The position numbers and the translations under genes are program-made. A DNA stretch of 64,000 bases, taken from assembly GCA_020634885.1 (NCBI GenBank), contig JACKAW010000001.1, positions 310,001 to 374,000 of the forward strand, read 5' to 3'. Positions within the stretch are counted from its first letter, which is position 1. Each line of letters begins with the position of its first letter. The notes beneath the pieces were generated by a model. That model had not been told where the DNA came from. It saw nothing but the letters and a program-made list of their open reading frames with translations, and made no database searches. This stretch comes from Anaerolineales bacterium. Its GTDB lineage: Bacteria > Chloroflexota > Anaerolineae > Anaerolineales > Villigracilaceae. This document shows, one piece after another, positions 8,916-17,842 of this stretch.

Positions 8916-10019
8916 TTAAAGTTCCCGGCGTGAGAGCAAGCCTTCAATAAATCGCAGGACACGGCGCAGCAATGAGCGCAGGCGGGCAAAAATACGATAT
9001 TGTTCAGGGTAAACATTTTTCTTCGCCGGTATGGGTCCAGACCATTGCGCTACCAAAGCGCCCCAAGCCAATCCCGCCCCGAACCCAACAAATACAACCT
9101 TATTGCCACTCTTTAGTTTTCCTTGCTCAACCGCCTCAACAGCCGCAATGGGGATGGAGGCAGTGGAAGTATTTCCATAACGGTCAACATTAATAATAAA
9201 TTTATCCAGAGGGACTTTAAGATACTTCGATGCAGTTTCGATAATTCGATAATTCGCCTGATGCGGAATGATCCAGTCCACTTCTTCAAGGTTCATCCCA
9301 ATACGCTCAAGCGCCTCTCGGGTTGCCGAGCTCATCACACGGGTCGCAAAGCGAAACACAGCCTTGCCATCCATTTGAACAAAATGTTTACCTTCGTGAA
9401 CAGTTTCTTCCGTGGCAGGGTGGCGTGACCCTCCGCCCTGTAACGTCAAAGAATCTGCACCAGAGCCATCAGATCGCATGACTGCGGAAAGAACGCCGCC
9501 GGGCTTCTCGCTTGCCTGCAATACAAATGCACCCGCCCCATCCCCAAAAAGGATGCAAGTGCCACGGTCTTTCCAATTGGTAAAACGGGATAATGTTTCA
9601 GAGCCGATCACCAGGGCGTTCTTAATGGAACCACTGCGAATGGACTGTGCCGCCATGTTAGTGGCATAAATAAAACCGGAACACGCAGCCGAAAGATCAA
9701 ACGCACCTGCCTTGGTTGCCCCGATCTGATCCTGCACAAGGCTGGCAGTGGCAGGAAAGATATATTCAGGCGAAGAAGACGTAACAATGATTAAATCTAA
9801 CTCGGTGGGCGCTAAATTTGCCACTTTCAAGGCTTTTATGGCTGCCTCCACCGCAAGGGTGGATGTGAACTGGTCTTCTTTTGCAATGCGGCGTTCACGG
9901 ATCCCCGTACGTTCACGAATCCATTCGTCGCTCGTGTCCACCATCTTTGCAATGTCGTCGTTGGTCAATACAGATTCCGGGACACTCATGCCCCAGCCTG
10001 TGATATGCGCGTATGGCAT
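8916..10019 (-). CDS. fabH: 3-oxoacyl-ACP synthase III
   Basis: 367 residues. Condenses acetyl-CoA (or another acyl-CoA starter) with malonyl-ACP to start fatty acid synthesis. The catalytic triad is visible: Cys in S-A-A-C-S-G-F (about 112), His in I-P-H-Q-A-N (about 252) and Asn in Y-G-N-T-S (about 282). The enzyme normally ends near residue 325. Here a ~40-residue Arg-rich tail (R-I-F-A-R-L-R-S-L-L-R-R-V-L-R-F) follows, probably amphipathic and possibly membrane-facing. The start is 9 bases after the fabF stop, so the pair forms an operon. Confidence 0.93.
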   Translation of the reverse strand: MPYAHITGWGMSVPESVLTNDDIAKMVDTSDEWIRERTGIRERRIAKEDQFTSTLAVEAAIKALKVANLAPTELDLIIVTSSSPEYIFPATASLVQDQIGATKAGAFDLSAACSGFIYATNMAAQSIRSGSIKNALVIGSETLSRFTNWKDRGTCILFGDGAGAFVLQASEKPGGVLSAVMRSDGSGADSLTLQGGGSRHPATEETVHEGKHFVQMDGKAVFRFATRVMSSATREALERIGMNLEEVDWIIPHQANYRIIETASKYLKVPLDKFIINVDRYGNTSTASIPIAAVEAVEQGKLKSGNKVVFVGFGAGLAWGALVAQWSGPIPAKKNVYPEQYRIFARLRSLLRRVLRFIEGLLSRREL

Positions 10020-10028
10020 TCAAACTCC

Positions 10029-11267
10029 TTATTGATAGCGGCTGATGATGACCGTTGCGTTATGCCCGCCAAAGCCAAACGAATTAGACATGACGTTATC
10101 CACTTTTGTTTTTCGCGGGTGGTTGGGTACGTAGTCCAGATCACAATTGGGATCCGGGGTTTCATAATTGATGGTGGGAGGAAGAGTCTGATCCATCACA
10201 GCGAGTGTAGAAATCAGCGCTTCCAACGCACCAGAAGCCCCAAGCAAGTGCCCGGTCATGGATTTGGTCGAGGAGACTGCCAATTTGTAAGCGTGTTCAC
10301 CAAAAACAGTTTTAATGGCAGCCGTTTCACTTTTATCATTCAGTTGAGTAGAGGTTCCATGTGCATTAATATACTGAATATCCTCGGGCTTGAATCCGCC
10401 GCTTTCAAGTGCAAGACTCATGGATATGGCAGCGCCCGCGCCGTTTTCAGCAGGGGCAGAAATATGATAGGCGTCGTCAGAAGTACCGTAACCGGTAAAC
10501 TCACATAAGATGTTTGCGCCGCGCGCCTGGGCATATTCGAGTGATTCCAAAATAAGGACGGCTGAACCTTCACCCATTAAGAAACCTTCCCGATCCTTAT
10601 CAAATGGGCGCGAAGCACGCTCCGGTTCTTCATTTCGGGTTGAAAGAGCTGTCATTACATTCATACCCGCCATGGTTAATGACTGAATGGCAGCCTCTGA
10701 AGCGCCCGCAACCATCACATCGGCTGCCCCGCGACGGATCATTTCTGCTGCTTCCCCCACACTATTTGTGCCAGAAGCACAAGCTGTGGCAAGAGACATG
10801 TTAGGACCGCGGGCTCCAATACGAATGGCAAGGTTGCCCGCCGCGCTATCCGAGATCATCATTGGAATAAGGAACGGGCTGATGCGGTCTGGTCCACGTT
10901 CCTTCAAAATTTCGTATTGTTCAATGGTAGTTCCAATACCGCCAATGCCGGTACCGATCAAAATACCAACACGGTCACGGTTCGAATCATCAATCTGCAA
11001 ACCTGAATGTTCAAGTGCTTCCAAAGAAGCCGCAGTCGCAAATTGAGTAAAACGGTCCATCTTACGGGCATCTCGTGTTCCAAACAATGCCACAGGGTCA
11101 AACCCCTTAACTTCCGCTGCAAATTTCGTTTTATGATTACTGGCATCAAATGCTGTAATTGGCGCAGCGCCAGATTTCCCTGCAAGCAAAGCTGCCCATG
11201 TTTCTTTCACATTATTTCCAACTGGGCTTACACACCCCAAGCCGGTAACAACCACTCGTTTTCTCAT
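10029..11267 (-). CDS. fabF: 3-oxoacyl-ACP synthase II
   Basis: 412 residues, normal length for KAS II. Elongates acyl-ACP with malonyl-ACP. The thiolase-fold active site is intact: Cys in T-A-C-A-S-G (about 163), His in H-G-T-S-T (about 304) and His in G-H-L-L-G-A-S-G (about 340), plus the C-terminal F-G-F-G-G-H-N. First gene of the fabF-fabH pair. Other fab genes (acpP, fabD, fabG) are not nearby, which is unusual compared with the compact fab operons of many bacteria. Confidence 0.95.
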   Translation of the reverse strand: MRKRVVVTGLGCVSPVGNNVKETWAALLAGKSGAAPITAFDASNHKTKFAAEVKGFDPVALFGTRDARKMDRFTQFATAASLEALEHSGLQIDDSNRDRVGILIGTGIGGIGTTIEQYEILKERGPDRISPFLIPMMISDSAAGNLAIRIGARGPNMSLATACASGTNSVGEAAEMIRRGAADVMVAGASEAAIQSLTMAGMNVMTALSTRNEEPERASRPFDKDREGFLMGEGSAVLILESLEYAQARGANILCEFTGYGTSDDAYHISAPAENGAGAAISMSLALESGGFKPEDIQYINAHGTSTQLNDKSETAAIKTVFGEHAYKLAVSSTKSMTGHLLGASGALEALISTLAVMDQTLPPTINYETPDPNCDLDYVPNHPRKTKVDNVMSNSFGFGGHNATVIISRYQ

Positions 11268-11297
11268 ATAATTTAATGCTCCTTGACGCGAAAATGC

Positions 11298-11325
11298 TAA
11301 AAAATAAGGACAAGTAAACTTGTCC
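11298..11325 (-). terminator. Intrinsic terminator after the HAD-DinB gene
   Basis: On the minus strand an 8-base-pair stem, GGACAAGT/ACTTGTCC (11308-11325), is followed by a T-rich run. It separates the HAD-DinB gene from fabF. Confidence 0.75.
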
Positions 11326-11371
11326 CAACTATATTTAACCCAAAATATTCAATTTCGACACGCACAGAATC

Positions 11372-12562
11372 TTATATGTTCTTCAGGATTCCCAGCATTT
11401 GGTGAACATGCAGCCGGTCGTGTTCTGCAAAAAAACCAGCCACTTCACTAAAATACGTCGGTCCAAAAATAGCGTGGCGCGCTTTTTGATTCCATCCTGT
11501 TTCAGAAACTCCATTCAAAGTTTCCATCATTTCACGCCGAGCCTCAATAAAATCTTTCAAAGCAGATAAACCATCTTCATGTAAATAATCACGCTGACTT
11601 GCCCACACACTCGTGTCTGGACGCGGTATGAACGGCACACCTTGTTTTTCAAAAAGTTTCAACTGCATTTGGTGAATCTCCCGCTCTGTATCACGCAAAT
11701 GACAGATCATTTCGGTTGCAGTCCACTCCCCTGCAAAAGGTTTACGTCTCCATGAGTCGGGTGATAATTTCCGTAAAAAGCCATCCATCACCGCCGGTGT
11801 GGAGTTGAGAATGGCAAGGGTCGCTTCGCGTGATTTATAGGATGGGATTAGAGATTCCATATTCACAGATTCAAGGTAGCGGCGCAGGTCAAGCAATGTG
11901 CCATGCTGCCCCGCCTCAAACCCAGACGTTGAGCCTGATTCTGCTTCGACAAAAAATGTTTCCAGCCCCAGCTTTTTTGCCGGTAAAATGTCACGCTGCA
12001 TGTCGTTCCCAACCATAAGCACGGGACCTTCCTGCCAGCCGATGCGCCCAAGCATTTCTGCATAATAGGAAACAGATGACTTTGTAAAATGCGAATTGTC
12101 GAAGGTGGAAATAAAATCGAATTGTTCCGGATCTAGCCCCGCCCAGCGGATGCGATGCCAGGTCGCTGCCTTTGGAAGAATGGGGTCTGTGGCAATGACG
12201 ATCCGAAACCCTTGAGAAAACGCCCAATCGATAAAAGGTTTGGTTTCTGCCCGTTGCGACGTATGTTTTTGCAAGGTTGGGAATACCTTGCTGTAAAACT
12301 CCTGAATATGAACATCAAGTTCTTCGCGGTTTAATCCCACCTGCGGACAAAACACATCCTCGAACACTTCGCGCAAGGTACGCGAAAAATCTTCATTTTG
12401 GAACATGGCTTCGGTGCCAGCCATTAATGCCCGCCCAACCAATGCAGGGTCTATATCAGGAGCGAAGTTGGTCGCGAGGGTTTGAAGATAGATGGGGAAG
12501 AACACATCCTGATTTGTGTTTAGGAGGGTGTCATCGAGATCAAGCAGGAGGGTTAATGTCAT
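11372..12562 (-). CDS. HAD-family hydrolase fused to a DinB-like domain
   Basis: 396 residues in two parts. Residues ~1-225 are a HAD hydrolase: D-L-D-D-T (nucleophile motif I, 7-11), I-A-T-D-P (motif II, about 120) and V-G-N-D-M-Q-R-D (motif IV, about 182). Residues ~235-396 resemble a DinB/YfiT metal-binding four-helix domain, with His in C-H-L-R-D-T-E and in F-F-A-E-H-D-R-L-H-V-H-Q. DinB-like domains are found in thiol-dependent transferases. Each half alone is ordinary; joined they may act on one substrate in sequence. Start has a GGGGGAG Shine-Dalgarno. Substrate unknown. Confidence 0.85.
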   Translation of the reverse strand: MTLTLLLDLDDTLLNTNQDVFFPIYLQTLATNFAPDIDPALVGRALMAGTEAMFQNEDFSRTLREVFEDVFCPQVGLNREELDVHIQEFYSKVFPTLQKHTSQRAETKPFIDWAFSQGFRIVIATDPILPKAATWHRIRWAGLDPEQFDFISTFDNSHFTKSSVSYYAEMLGRIGWQEGPVLMVGNDMQRDILPAKKLGLETFFVEAESGSTSGFEAGQHGTLLDLRRYLESVNMESLIPSYKSREATLAILNSTPAVMDGFLRKLSPDSWRRKPFAGEWTATEMICHLRDTEREIHQMQLKLFEKQGVPFIPRPDTSVWASQRDYLHEDGLSALKDFIEARREMMETLNGVSETGWNQKARHAIFGPTYFSEVAGFFAEHDRLHVHQMLGILKNI

Positions 12563-12594
12563 TGGGTACTGGACTCCCCCGGAGTCATTTTTTT

Positions 12595-12924
12595 CTATTC
12601 TTTTATTTCAAACTTAAAAGGCAGGGCGTGGCATTCGCCACACCCCACCTGGGGTTCCGCTACATTCTGTTCCGATTTTTCGCAAAAGGCTTGTACCTGA
12701 ACCCGGCGTTGAAACAATGCCGCCAGCGGACGTGCCACAACCGTGTTCAAACGCATGAACTGGCAAGAGTTTGCCCTTGCAATGGCAGGTACAGGACAGG
12801 TTTTACAAAGGTCGGGAGACCAGAGTTGATTTTGAGCTTTGAGTAAACGACACTCTTCCACGTTTTTGCCGCGAAAGTAATCACCATAAAAGTGTGGACA
12901 CTCATGCCCTGCGGGTGTTTTCAT
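12595..12924 (-). CDS. Cysteine-rich small protein, unknown function
   Basis: 109 residues with eight cysteines in pairs and singles (H-E-C-P-H near 9, E-C near 25, L-C-K-T-C near 40-43, N-S-C near 54, F-C near 81, G-C-G-E-C near 95-98). The pattern suggests a structural zinc or iron-sulfur site. The stop of efp lies 3 bases upstream of this start, so it is probably co-translated with efp. I do not recognise the family. No signal peptide. Confidence 0.65.
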   Translation of the reverse strand: MKTPAGHECPHFYGDYFRGKNVEECRLLKAQNQLWSPDLCKTCPVPAIARANSCQFMRLNTVVARPLAALFQRRVQVQAFCEKSEQNVAEPQVGCGECHALPFKFEIKE

Positions 12925-12927
12925 TTT

Positions 12928-13485
12928 TTATACGCGTGTAACGTAATCGCCGGTACGGGTATCTACGCGGATGGTATCGCCGACATTGACAAAGTTGGGG
13001 CATTGTACGGTGAGACCGGTTTCGGTAGTGACTTTTTTGGTTACACCAGTGGCGGTATCGCCGCGAATTGCCATTTCTGCTTCTACGACCTTGAGGTCTA
13101 CAGAGGTGGGCATTTCCACATCAATGGGCTCGCCTTTGTAGAAAGTCAATTTGACTTCCATGCCTTCTTGCAAGAATTTCGCACTTTCGCCAAGGGATTC
13201 TTTCTTAATACCGGGCTGTTCGAAAGTTTCCTTGTCCATGAAGTAGTAGAGTTCGCCATCGTTATACAGGTAGGAAACATTGGCAAAATCGAGCGAAACA
13301 TCCTGCACAGATAAGCCGGAATTGAAGGTGCGTTCGATGTTTGCGCCTGTAATGAGGTTGCGAGCCTTGATGCGGATATTGGCGTTTCCGCGACCGGTTT
13401 TGTTGTGAGAATAGTCCAGCACCTTGTAGAGATTGCCGTCTAATTCAAAAGTGACGCCTTTGCGAAGTTCGTTTACATCAATCAT
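12928..13485 (-). CDS. efp: Elongation factor P
   Basis: 185 residues in the three beta-barrel domains of EF-P, which rescues ribosomes stalled at polyproline. The signature of domain III (L-T-V-Q-C-P-N-F-V-N-V-G-D) is present. The loop that reaches the peptidyl-transferase centre reads K-T-G-R-G, placing Arg at residue 32 where most EF-Ps have a modifiable Lys. Arg32 EF-Ps of proteobacteria are rhamnosylated by EarP; no earP is seen here. Shine-Dalgarno AAGGAAAG precedes the ATG. An extended -10 promoter lies just upstream. Confidence 0.95.
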   Translation of the reverse strand: MIDVNELRKGVTFELDGNLYKVLDYSHNKTGRGNANIRIKARNLITGANIERTFNSGLSVQDVSLDFANVSYLYNDGELYYFMDKETFEQPGIKKESLGESAKFLQEGMEVKLTFYKGEPIDVEMPTSVDLKVVEAEMAIRGDTATGVTKKVTTETGLTVQCPNFVNVGDTIRVDTRTGDYVTRV

Positions 13486-13529
13486 GCTTTGCTTTCCTTG
13501 TTTTGTATTTTTTATTTTTGAGCGGGCGG

Positions 13530-13538
13530 ATTATACCA
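13530..13538 (-). promoter_or_regulatory. Extended -10 promoter for efp
   Basis: On the minus strand TGGTATAAT (extended -10, TGn plus a consensus TATAAT) lies about 45 bases before the efp ATG. No -35 of note is seen, as allowed for extended -10 promoters. Confidence 0.6.
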
Positions 13539-13550
13539 ACGAGTTGTAAA

Positions 13551-14045
13551 TCAGTGAGAGGTTTCTGAATCAGGATCCTCGTGCAGTAATTGTACGGCGT
13601 GGGGCAAAAGCGGGAAAACAAAGCCGAGGTTCTCTACCGCACCTTTGGGGCTGCCCGGCAGGTTAATGATAACCGTCTGTCCACGGATGCCTGCCGTTGC
13701 ACGAGATAGGGCGGCATGTTTGGTTTTCTTCAAGCTCTCAACGCGCATGAGTTCAGCCAAACCCGGGGCTTCTTTTTGAATGACGGCTTTTGTCGCTTCG
13801 GGGGCTATATCGCGCGGGGCGAAGCCGGTGCTGCCAGTGGTGAGGATGATTTCTATTTCGCCGCCGTCTGACCATGCCATCAAGATTTGTCGCAGCGCTG
13901 ACTCATCATCGGGGAGGATGATCTGTTTTAAGACCGGGCAGTTTTCAGCTTGGAGAAAAGAGGCGAGTGCGGGTCCCGATAAATCTTCACGTTCACCACG
14001 CGAGGAACGGTCTGATAAAGTAATGATTCCAAACTTTAAATTCAT
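13551..14045 (-). CDS. MogA/MoaB-family molybdenum cofactor protein
   Basis: 164 residues. Starts I-I-T-L-S-D-R-S-S-R-G-E, and has T-T-G-S-T-G (about 87-92) and the N-L-P-G-S-P-K-G loop (about 135), the MoCF-binding fold that adenylylates molybdopterin or inserts molybdate. It therefore points to a molybdo- or tungsto-enzyme in this organism. It overlaps the upstream acetyltransferase by one base and is the last gene of the hsp20-lon-response regulator-GNAT-mogA string. MogA versus MoaB cannot be decided from motifs alone. Confidence 0.88.
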   Translation of the reverse strand: MNLKFGIITLSDRSSRGEREDLSGPALASFLQAENCPVLKQIILPDDESALRQILMAWSDGGEIEIILTTGSTGFAPRDIAPEATKAVIQKEAPGLAELMRVESLKKTKHAALSRATAGIRGQTVIINLPGSPKGAVENLGFVFPLLPHAVQLLHEDPDSETSH

Positions 14046-14473
14046 CAGAGTTCTTTCATAAAAATAAGGTCTTCAACAGCGTGCCGCCAGCCACACTCTT
14101 CGTAAAATTTTAAAACAGAGGAGTTATCAGCAAGCACGAGAAGGTACATTTTTAGACAACCTTTCGTTTTCAGTCGCTTTTCAACTTCTGCAAGCAGGGC
14201 GCTTCCTATTCCTTGTTTGCGGTATTGATCATGGACGGCGAGATGGTAGACCATGCCGCGACGCCCGTCAAATCCGCCGATCACAGAGCCAACAACTTTG
14301 CGTTCGGCTTCTGCCAGCAAAAAAAGGTCGGGGTCTCTCTGAATCTTTTTTTGTATTTCCTCAGGTGTATCAGAACGCCCGATATTTATTCCGGTCTCAA
14401 TGCTTTGCCACAACTTCAAAACCGGTTCGTAATCTTTATCGAATTCAAATTCACGGATCTGAAACCGCCTCAT
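14045..14473 (-). CDS. GNAT-family N-acetyltransferase (YpeA-like)
   Basis: 142 residues. Has the GNAT acetyl-CoA loop Q-Y-R-K-Q-G-I-G-S-A-L (about 84-94), the preceding V-Y-H-L-A-V-H strand and the C-terminal F-Y-E-E-C-G-W. The length and pattern resemble E. coli YpeA and RimI-type enzymes. The target may be a protein N-terminus or a small amine; unknown. Its ATG overlaps the response-regulator stop by 4 bases, and its own stop overlaps the mogA start by one. Confidence 0.85.
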   Translation of the reverse strand: MRRFQIREFEFDKDYEPVLKLWQSIETGINIGRSDTPEEIQKKIQRDPDLFLLAEAERKVVGSVIGGFDGRRGMVYHLAVHDQYRKQGIGSALLAEVEKRLKTKGCLKMYLLVLADNSSVLKFYEECGWRHAVEDLIFMKEL

Positions 14474-14832
14474 GAGGCAATGACTTTTTTCAATAGTTTG
14501 AAAAGATCATCGGGTATGTAGGGTTTCATAAGAAAACCCTGCGCACCCCGGTTAAGACATTCCTCTTTCACGTTGGAGCCTGACGACATGATGACACGCA
14601 ATCCGGCGATATCACTGGCGTTCCGAATATTTTCGAGAATATCCAATCCATTCAGGTCGAAAAGATGAAGATCCAAAATGAGGACGTCTGGTTGGTGGGC
14701 GCGAATTTCCTCCAGAATATTCACCTCGTTGGCGAGTACGACAACCTGGTATCCCTCCATGCTCAAAAGAGTCTTCAGCAGGGATACCATTGTCGCATCA
14801 TCCTCCGCGAGTAGAATTTTTCTTTTTGCCAT
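14470..14832 (-). CDS. Stand-alone response regulator receiver protein
   Basis: 120 residues, a CheY-like receiver with no output domain. It has the acidic pair E-D-D (10-12), the phospho-acceptor Asp in L-I-L-D-L (about 54), S-S-G near 83 and Lys in M-K-P-Y (about 105). It starts inside the last 35 bases of lon, so expression is coupled to lon. No histidine kinase is nearby. Confidence 0.9.
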   Translation of the reverse strand: MAKRKILLAEDDATMVSLLKTLLSMEGYQVVVLANEVNILEEIRAHQPDVLILDLHLFDLNGLDILENIRNASDIAGLRVIMSSGSNVKEECLNRGAQGFLMKPYIPDDLFKLLKKVIAS

Positions 14833-17413
14833 TTAAACTCACCTTGCCTTTTTGAGATTTTGCTGCTTTTTTGACGGTTTTTTTCTTTGGCTTTTCGAGC
14901 GCCGCGTTAATTACATCTTCCACTTTTTCGACATAGATGAACTTCATGGTCTTTCGAATCTCAGCAGGTACATCGTCCAGGTCTATTTCGTTACGTTTCG
15001 GCAGGATAACAGTCGTCAAGCCGCTGCGATGAGCCGCAAGCACTTTTTCTTTGACGCCGCCAATCGGTAAAACCTGACCTCGCAAAGTGATCTCGCCCGT
15101 CATCCCGATCTGCGGATGAACTTTCCGTCCGGTAAGGAGCGAAACGAGAGAGGTGGCAATTGTTACGCCAGCGGAGGGTCCGTCCTTGGGTTGTGCGCCA
15201 GCCGGAACGTGCATGTGAATATCATGCTTCTCAAAATATTCACTTGGAATGCCGAATGACTCAGCACGGGAGCGCACATACGAGAGTGCTGCGCGCGCTG
15301 ATTCTTGCATTACATTACCAATGGAGCCAGTGATCTGAAAACCGCGTCCACCGGGCATGGCAGTGGCTTCCACCAGTAGAATATCGCCGCCGAAGGAAGT
15401 CCACGCCAAGCCAGGCACTACGCCCGGGATCGCAGTGCGTTTATTTAATTCTTCTGGTCCAAAGAAAATGGGATGGTCGAGAAATTCTTCCACTACTTTG
15501 GGCGTGATGGTATATCTTTTCTTTTTTCCTTCGGCAATCCGTGTGCCAACTTTGCGGCACACGGCACCGATCTTGCGTTCCAGATTTCTAACGCCAGCTT
15601 CACGAGTATATTGGCGGATGATCATTTTCAAAGATTCTTCTTTGAAGGTGATTTCATTTTTTCGTAAACTATTCTCACGAATCTGGCGCGGAATGAGGTA
15701 CTTTTCGGCAATGGCTGCTTTTTCCGTTTCGGTATAGCCGGAAAGGTAGATCATTTCCATACGGTCTCGGAGCGGGCCGGGAATATACTCAAGGGTGTTT
15801 GCCGTGGCAATAAAGAACACCTGTGAAAGGTCGTATGCCACTTCAAGGTAATTATCTCGAAACTCGCTGTTCTGTTCGGGATCAAGCACCTCAAGTAATG
15901 CAGAAGAAGGGTCACCATGGAAGTCGTTGGTCAGTTTATCCACTTCGTCCAGCATAAAAACAGGGTTCTTTGAATCAACCCGCCGCAATGATTGTAAGAT
16001 GCGCCCAGGCATGGCGCCAATGTACGTACGACGATGCCCTCGAATTTCCGCTTCGTCACGGACACCACCCAAAGAGGCTCGTATGAATTTGCGCCCCATA
16101 GCCCGCGCAATGGATTGCCCAAGCGATGTCTTACCCACCCCTGGAGGACCTACAAAACACAGGATCACGCCTTCACGTTCACGGCGAATGGCATCATCCG
16201 ATGCTTCTTTTTTGTCATCTTTGCGATCCAGTCGCAGCTTGCGAATGGCAAGAAACTCAAGGATGCGATCCTTCACATCCTCAAGCCCGTAATGATCTTT
16301 ATTCAGCACTTCGCGTGCATGTTTGATATCCAGGTTGTCTTTCGTTCCGTTTGACCACGGAAGTGAGGTTAACGTATCAAGATAGGTGCGGATGACGCCA
16401 TATTCAGCCGCGGCTGTCGGCAGACGAGAGAGACGGTCTAACTCCCTTTTGGCTTGTTTATCTGCTTCCTCGGGCATTTTCGCATCTTCGATCTTTTTAC
16501 GAAACTCTTCGATCTCTACAGCCTGCTCGTCACGCTCACCCAATTCGCGTTGAATTGCCTTCATTTGTTCGCGCAGGTAATAATCGCGCTGAACCTTTTC
16601 GATCTCGCCGCGCGCCTCATTCTGAATTTTTTGCCCGATCTGCAAAACCTCGGCTTCTCTTACCAGCAAGCCGATCAATTTTTTTAACTTGCCATAAACA
16701 GAATCGATCTCCAAAATTTCCTGTGCATCCTTCAAGTCGATGCGCTGGAAGTTGGCAATCGTATATACCGTTTGCAACGGGTCTTCAAGTGAAAGGATCG
16801 AGCTTGCCAATTCCTCTGGAAAAGAGGGAATCATTTGGGTGATTGTCTGGAACTGGTCACGAGCATTTCGGGCGAGAGCAGCAGTTTCAATATTCTCTTC
16901 TTCAAGCTCTGGTGCGGGGAGTATCTTTGCTCTCAGGTATGGTTCTTCTTCAATGAATTCGCCAAGCCGAAATCGTTCGATGCCCTGCACAAGCAGACGG
17001 ACGGTTCCATCGGGGGCGCGCAGTAAGCGATGAACTGTCGCCACCGTCCCCACCTGATAAAGCTCACTCGGACCGGGCATTTCCTTTTCCGGGTCAAGTG
17101 AAGCGACCAATCCCACCAATTTATCGCCAGCCACTACATCGTCTACCAATTTGATGGAACGGGACTGCCCCACCGTTAATGGGACGGCAGTATTTGGATA
17201 TACCACCACACCGCGCAGCGGGAGGATGGGCAAGGTATCAGGGATGGGCATTTTTTCTCCGCCGCCTTCAGCCTCGGAGTCGGTTGAGCCGTTTTCTTTT
17301 TTCTGGAATTGTGAAAAGAACGTGGACATGTACAAATTACCAAAATCCTCGTCTACGCCATCCATCATTTGAAGAAAGTTATGTAAACCAGCGTGCCATT
17401 TTTGTGCAGGCAT
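14798..17413 (-). CDS. lon: ATP-dependent protease Lon
   Basis: 871 residues. Degrades misfolded and regulatory proteins. The N-terminal substrate domain (from about 55: L-P-I-L-P-L-R-G-V-V-V-Y-P) is followed by a coiled region, then the AAA+ domain with G-P-P-G-V-G-K-T (about 424) and F-M-L-D-E-V-D. The Ser-Lys protease domain has catalytic Ser747 (G-P-S-A-G) and Lys790, 43 residues apart as in E. coli. The C-terminus carries a Lys-rich tail of about 33 residues not needed in the family. Start at 17413 has AAGG 9 bases upstream, 16 bases after hsp20. Confidence 0.96.
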   Translation of the reverse strand: MPAQKWHAGLHNFLQMMDGVDEDFGNLYMSTFFSQFQKKENGSTDSEAEGGGEKMPIPDTLPILPLRGVVVYPNTAVPLTVGQSRSIKLVDDVVAGDKLVGLVASLDPEKEMPGPSELYQVGTVATVHRLLRAPDGTVRLLVQGIERFRLGEFIEEEPYLRAKILPAPELEEENIETAALARNARDQFQTITQMIPSFPEELASSILSLEDPLQTVYTIANFQRIDLKDAQEILEIDSVYGKLKKLIGLLVREAEVLQIGQKIQNEARGEIEKVQRDYYLREQMKAIQRELGERDEQAVEIEEFRKKIEDAKMPEEADKQAKRELDRLSRLPTAAAEYGVIRTYLDTLTSLPWSNGTKDNLDIKHAREVLNKDHYGLEDVKDRILEFLAIRKLRLDRKDDKKEASDDAIRREREGVILCFVGPPGVGKTSLGQSIARAMGRKFIRASLGGVRDEAEIRGHRRTYIGAMPGRILQSLRRVDSKNPVFMLDEVDKLTNDFHGDPSSALLEVLDPEQNSEFRDNYLEVAYDLSQVFFIATANTLEYIPGPLRDRMEMIYLSGYTETEKAAIAEKYLIPRQIRENSLRKNEITFKEESLKMIIRQYTREAGVRNLERKIGAVCRKVGTRIAEGKKKRYTITPKVVEEFLDHPIFFGPEELNKRTAIPGVVPGLAWTSFGGDILLVEATAMPGGRGFQITGSIGNVMQESARAALSYVRSRAESFGIPSEYFEKHDIHMHVPAGAQPKDGPSAGVTIATSLVSLLTGRKVHPQIGMTGEITLRGQVLPIGGVKEKVLAAHRSGLTTVILPKRNEIDLDDVPAEIRKTMKFIYVEKVEDVINAALEKPKKKTVKKAAKSQKGKVSLNGKKKNSTRGG

Positions 17414-17429
17414 TAAGTATGACCTTGTT

Positions 17430-17807
17430 CTATGTATTCTTTGGAAGTGTGACGGTCAGGAAGCCATCCTGATATTCCGCAGATGCCGAATCAACATCCA
17501 CCGCGCCGGGCAATTCCACCACTGCTGCAAATTTACCAGAACGGATCTCCATTTGAAGATACGCCATCCGCGCAGGGAAATCGGGGCGAAACCCCGTTAT
17601 AAAAAGCGTATCGTTTTGGACAACAACATCGAAGTTTTCTTCGCGCATCCCCGCTATCTCCATGCGCACAATATAAGTCTTTTCAGTTTCCAGCACATCC
17701 GTTGGAGGGTCCCAAACACTGGATTTCACCTGCCAACTTACTGAATGAAGGATACCCCGCCGCACCTCCATAAGAGTTTCTCGTGTTTTACGAACCACGG
17801 TGGGCAT
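17430..17807 (-). CDS. Small heat-shock protein, Hsp20/alpha-crystallin family
   Basis: 125 residues. Alpha-crystallin domain with W-D-P-P-T-D-V (about 32), V-R-M-E-I-A-G-M (about 46), the long central strand and L-P-G-A-V-D-V-D-S-A-S-A-E-Y-Q-D-G-F-L-T-V. Holds unfolding proteins; pairing with lon makes a protein-quality-control unit. The C-terminal I-x-I motif is missing, as the protein ends soon after the core. No promoter or CIRCE element is visible in the 35 bases between it and the tRNA gene upstream, so readthrough from there is likely. Confidence 0.88.
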   Translation of the reverse strand: MPTVVRKTRETLMEVRRGILHSVSWQVKSSVWDPPTDVLETEKTYIVRMEIAGMREENFDVVVQNDTLFITGFRPDFPARMAYLQMEIRSGKFAAVVELPGAVDVDSASAEYQDGFLTVTLPKNT

Positions 17808-17842
17808 GGATAGTACTCCTTCTCAAAACTGGAATTACGGTG

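Noticed and set aside
12277..12846. 189-codon + strand frame across the HAD-DinB and Cys-rich genes
   Set aside because: Overlaps two supported minus-strand genes; composition is not protein-like.
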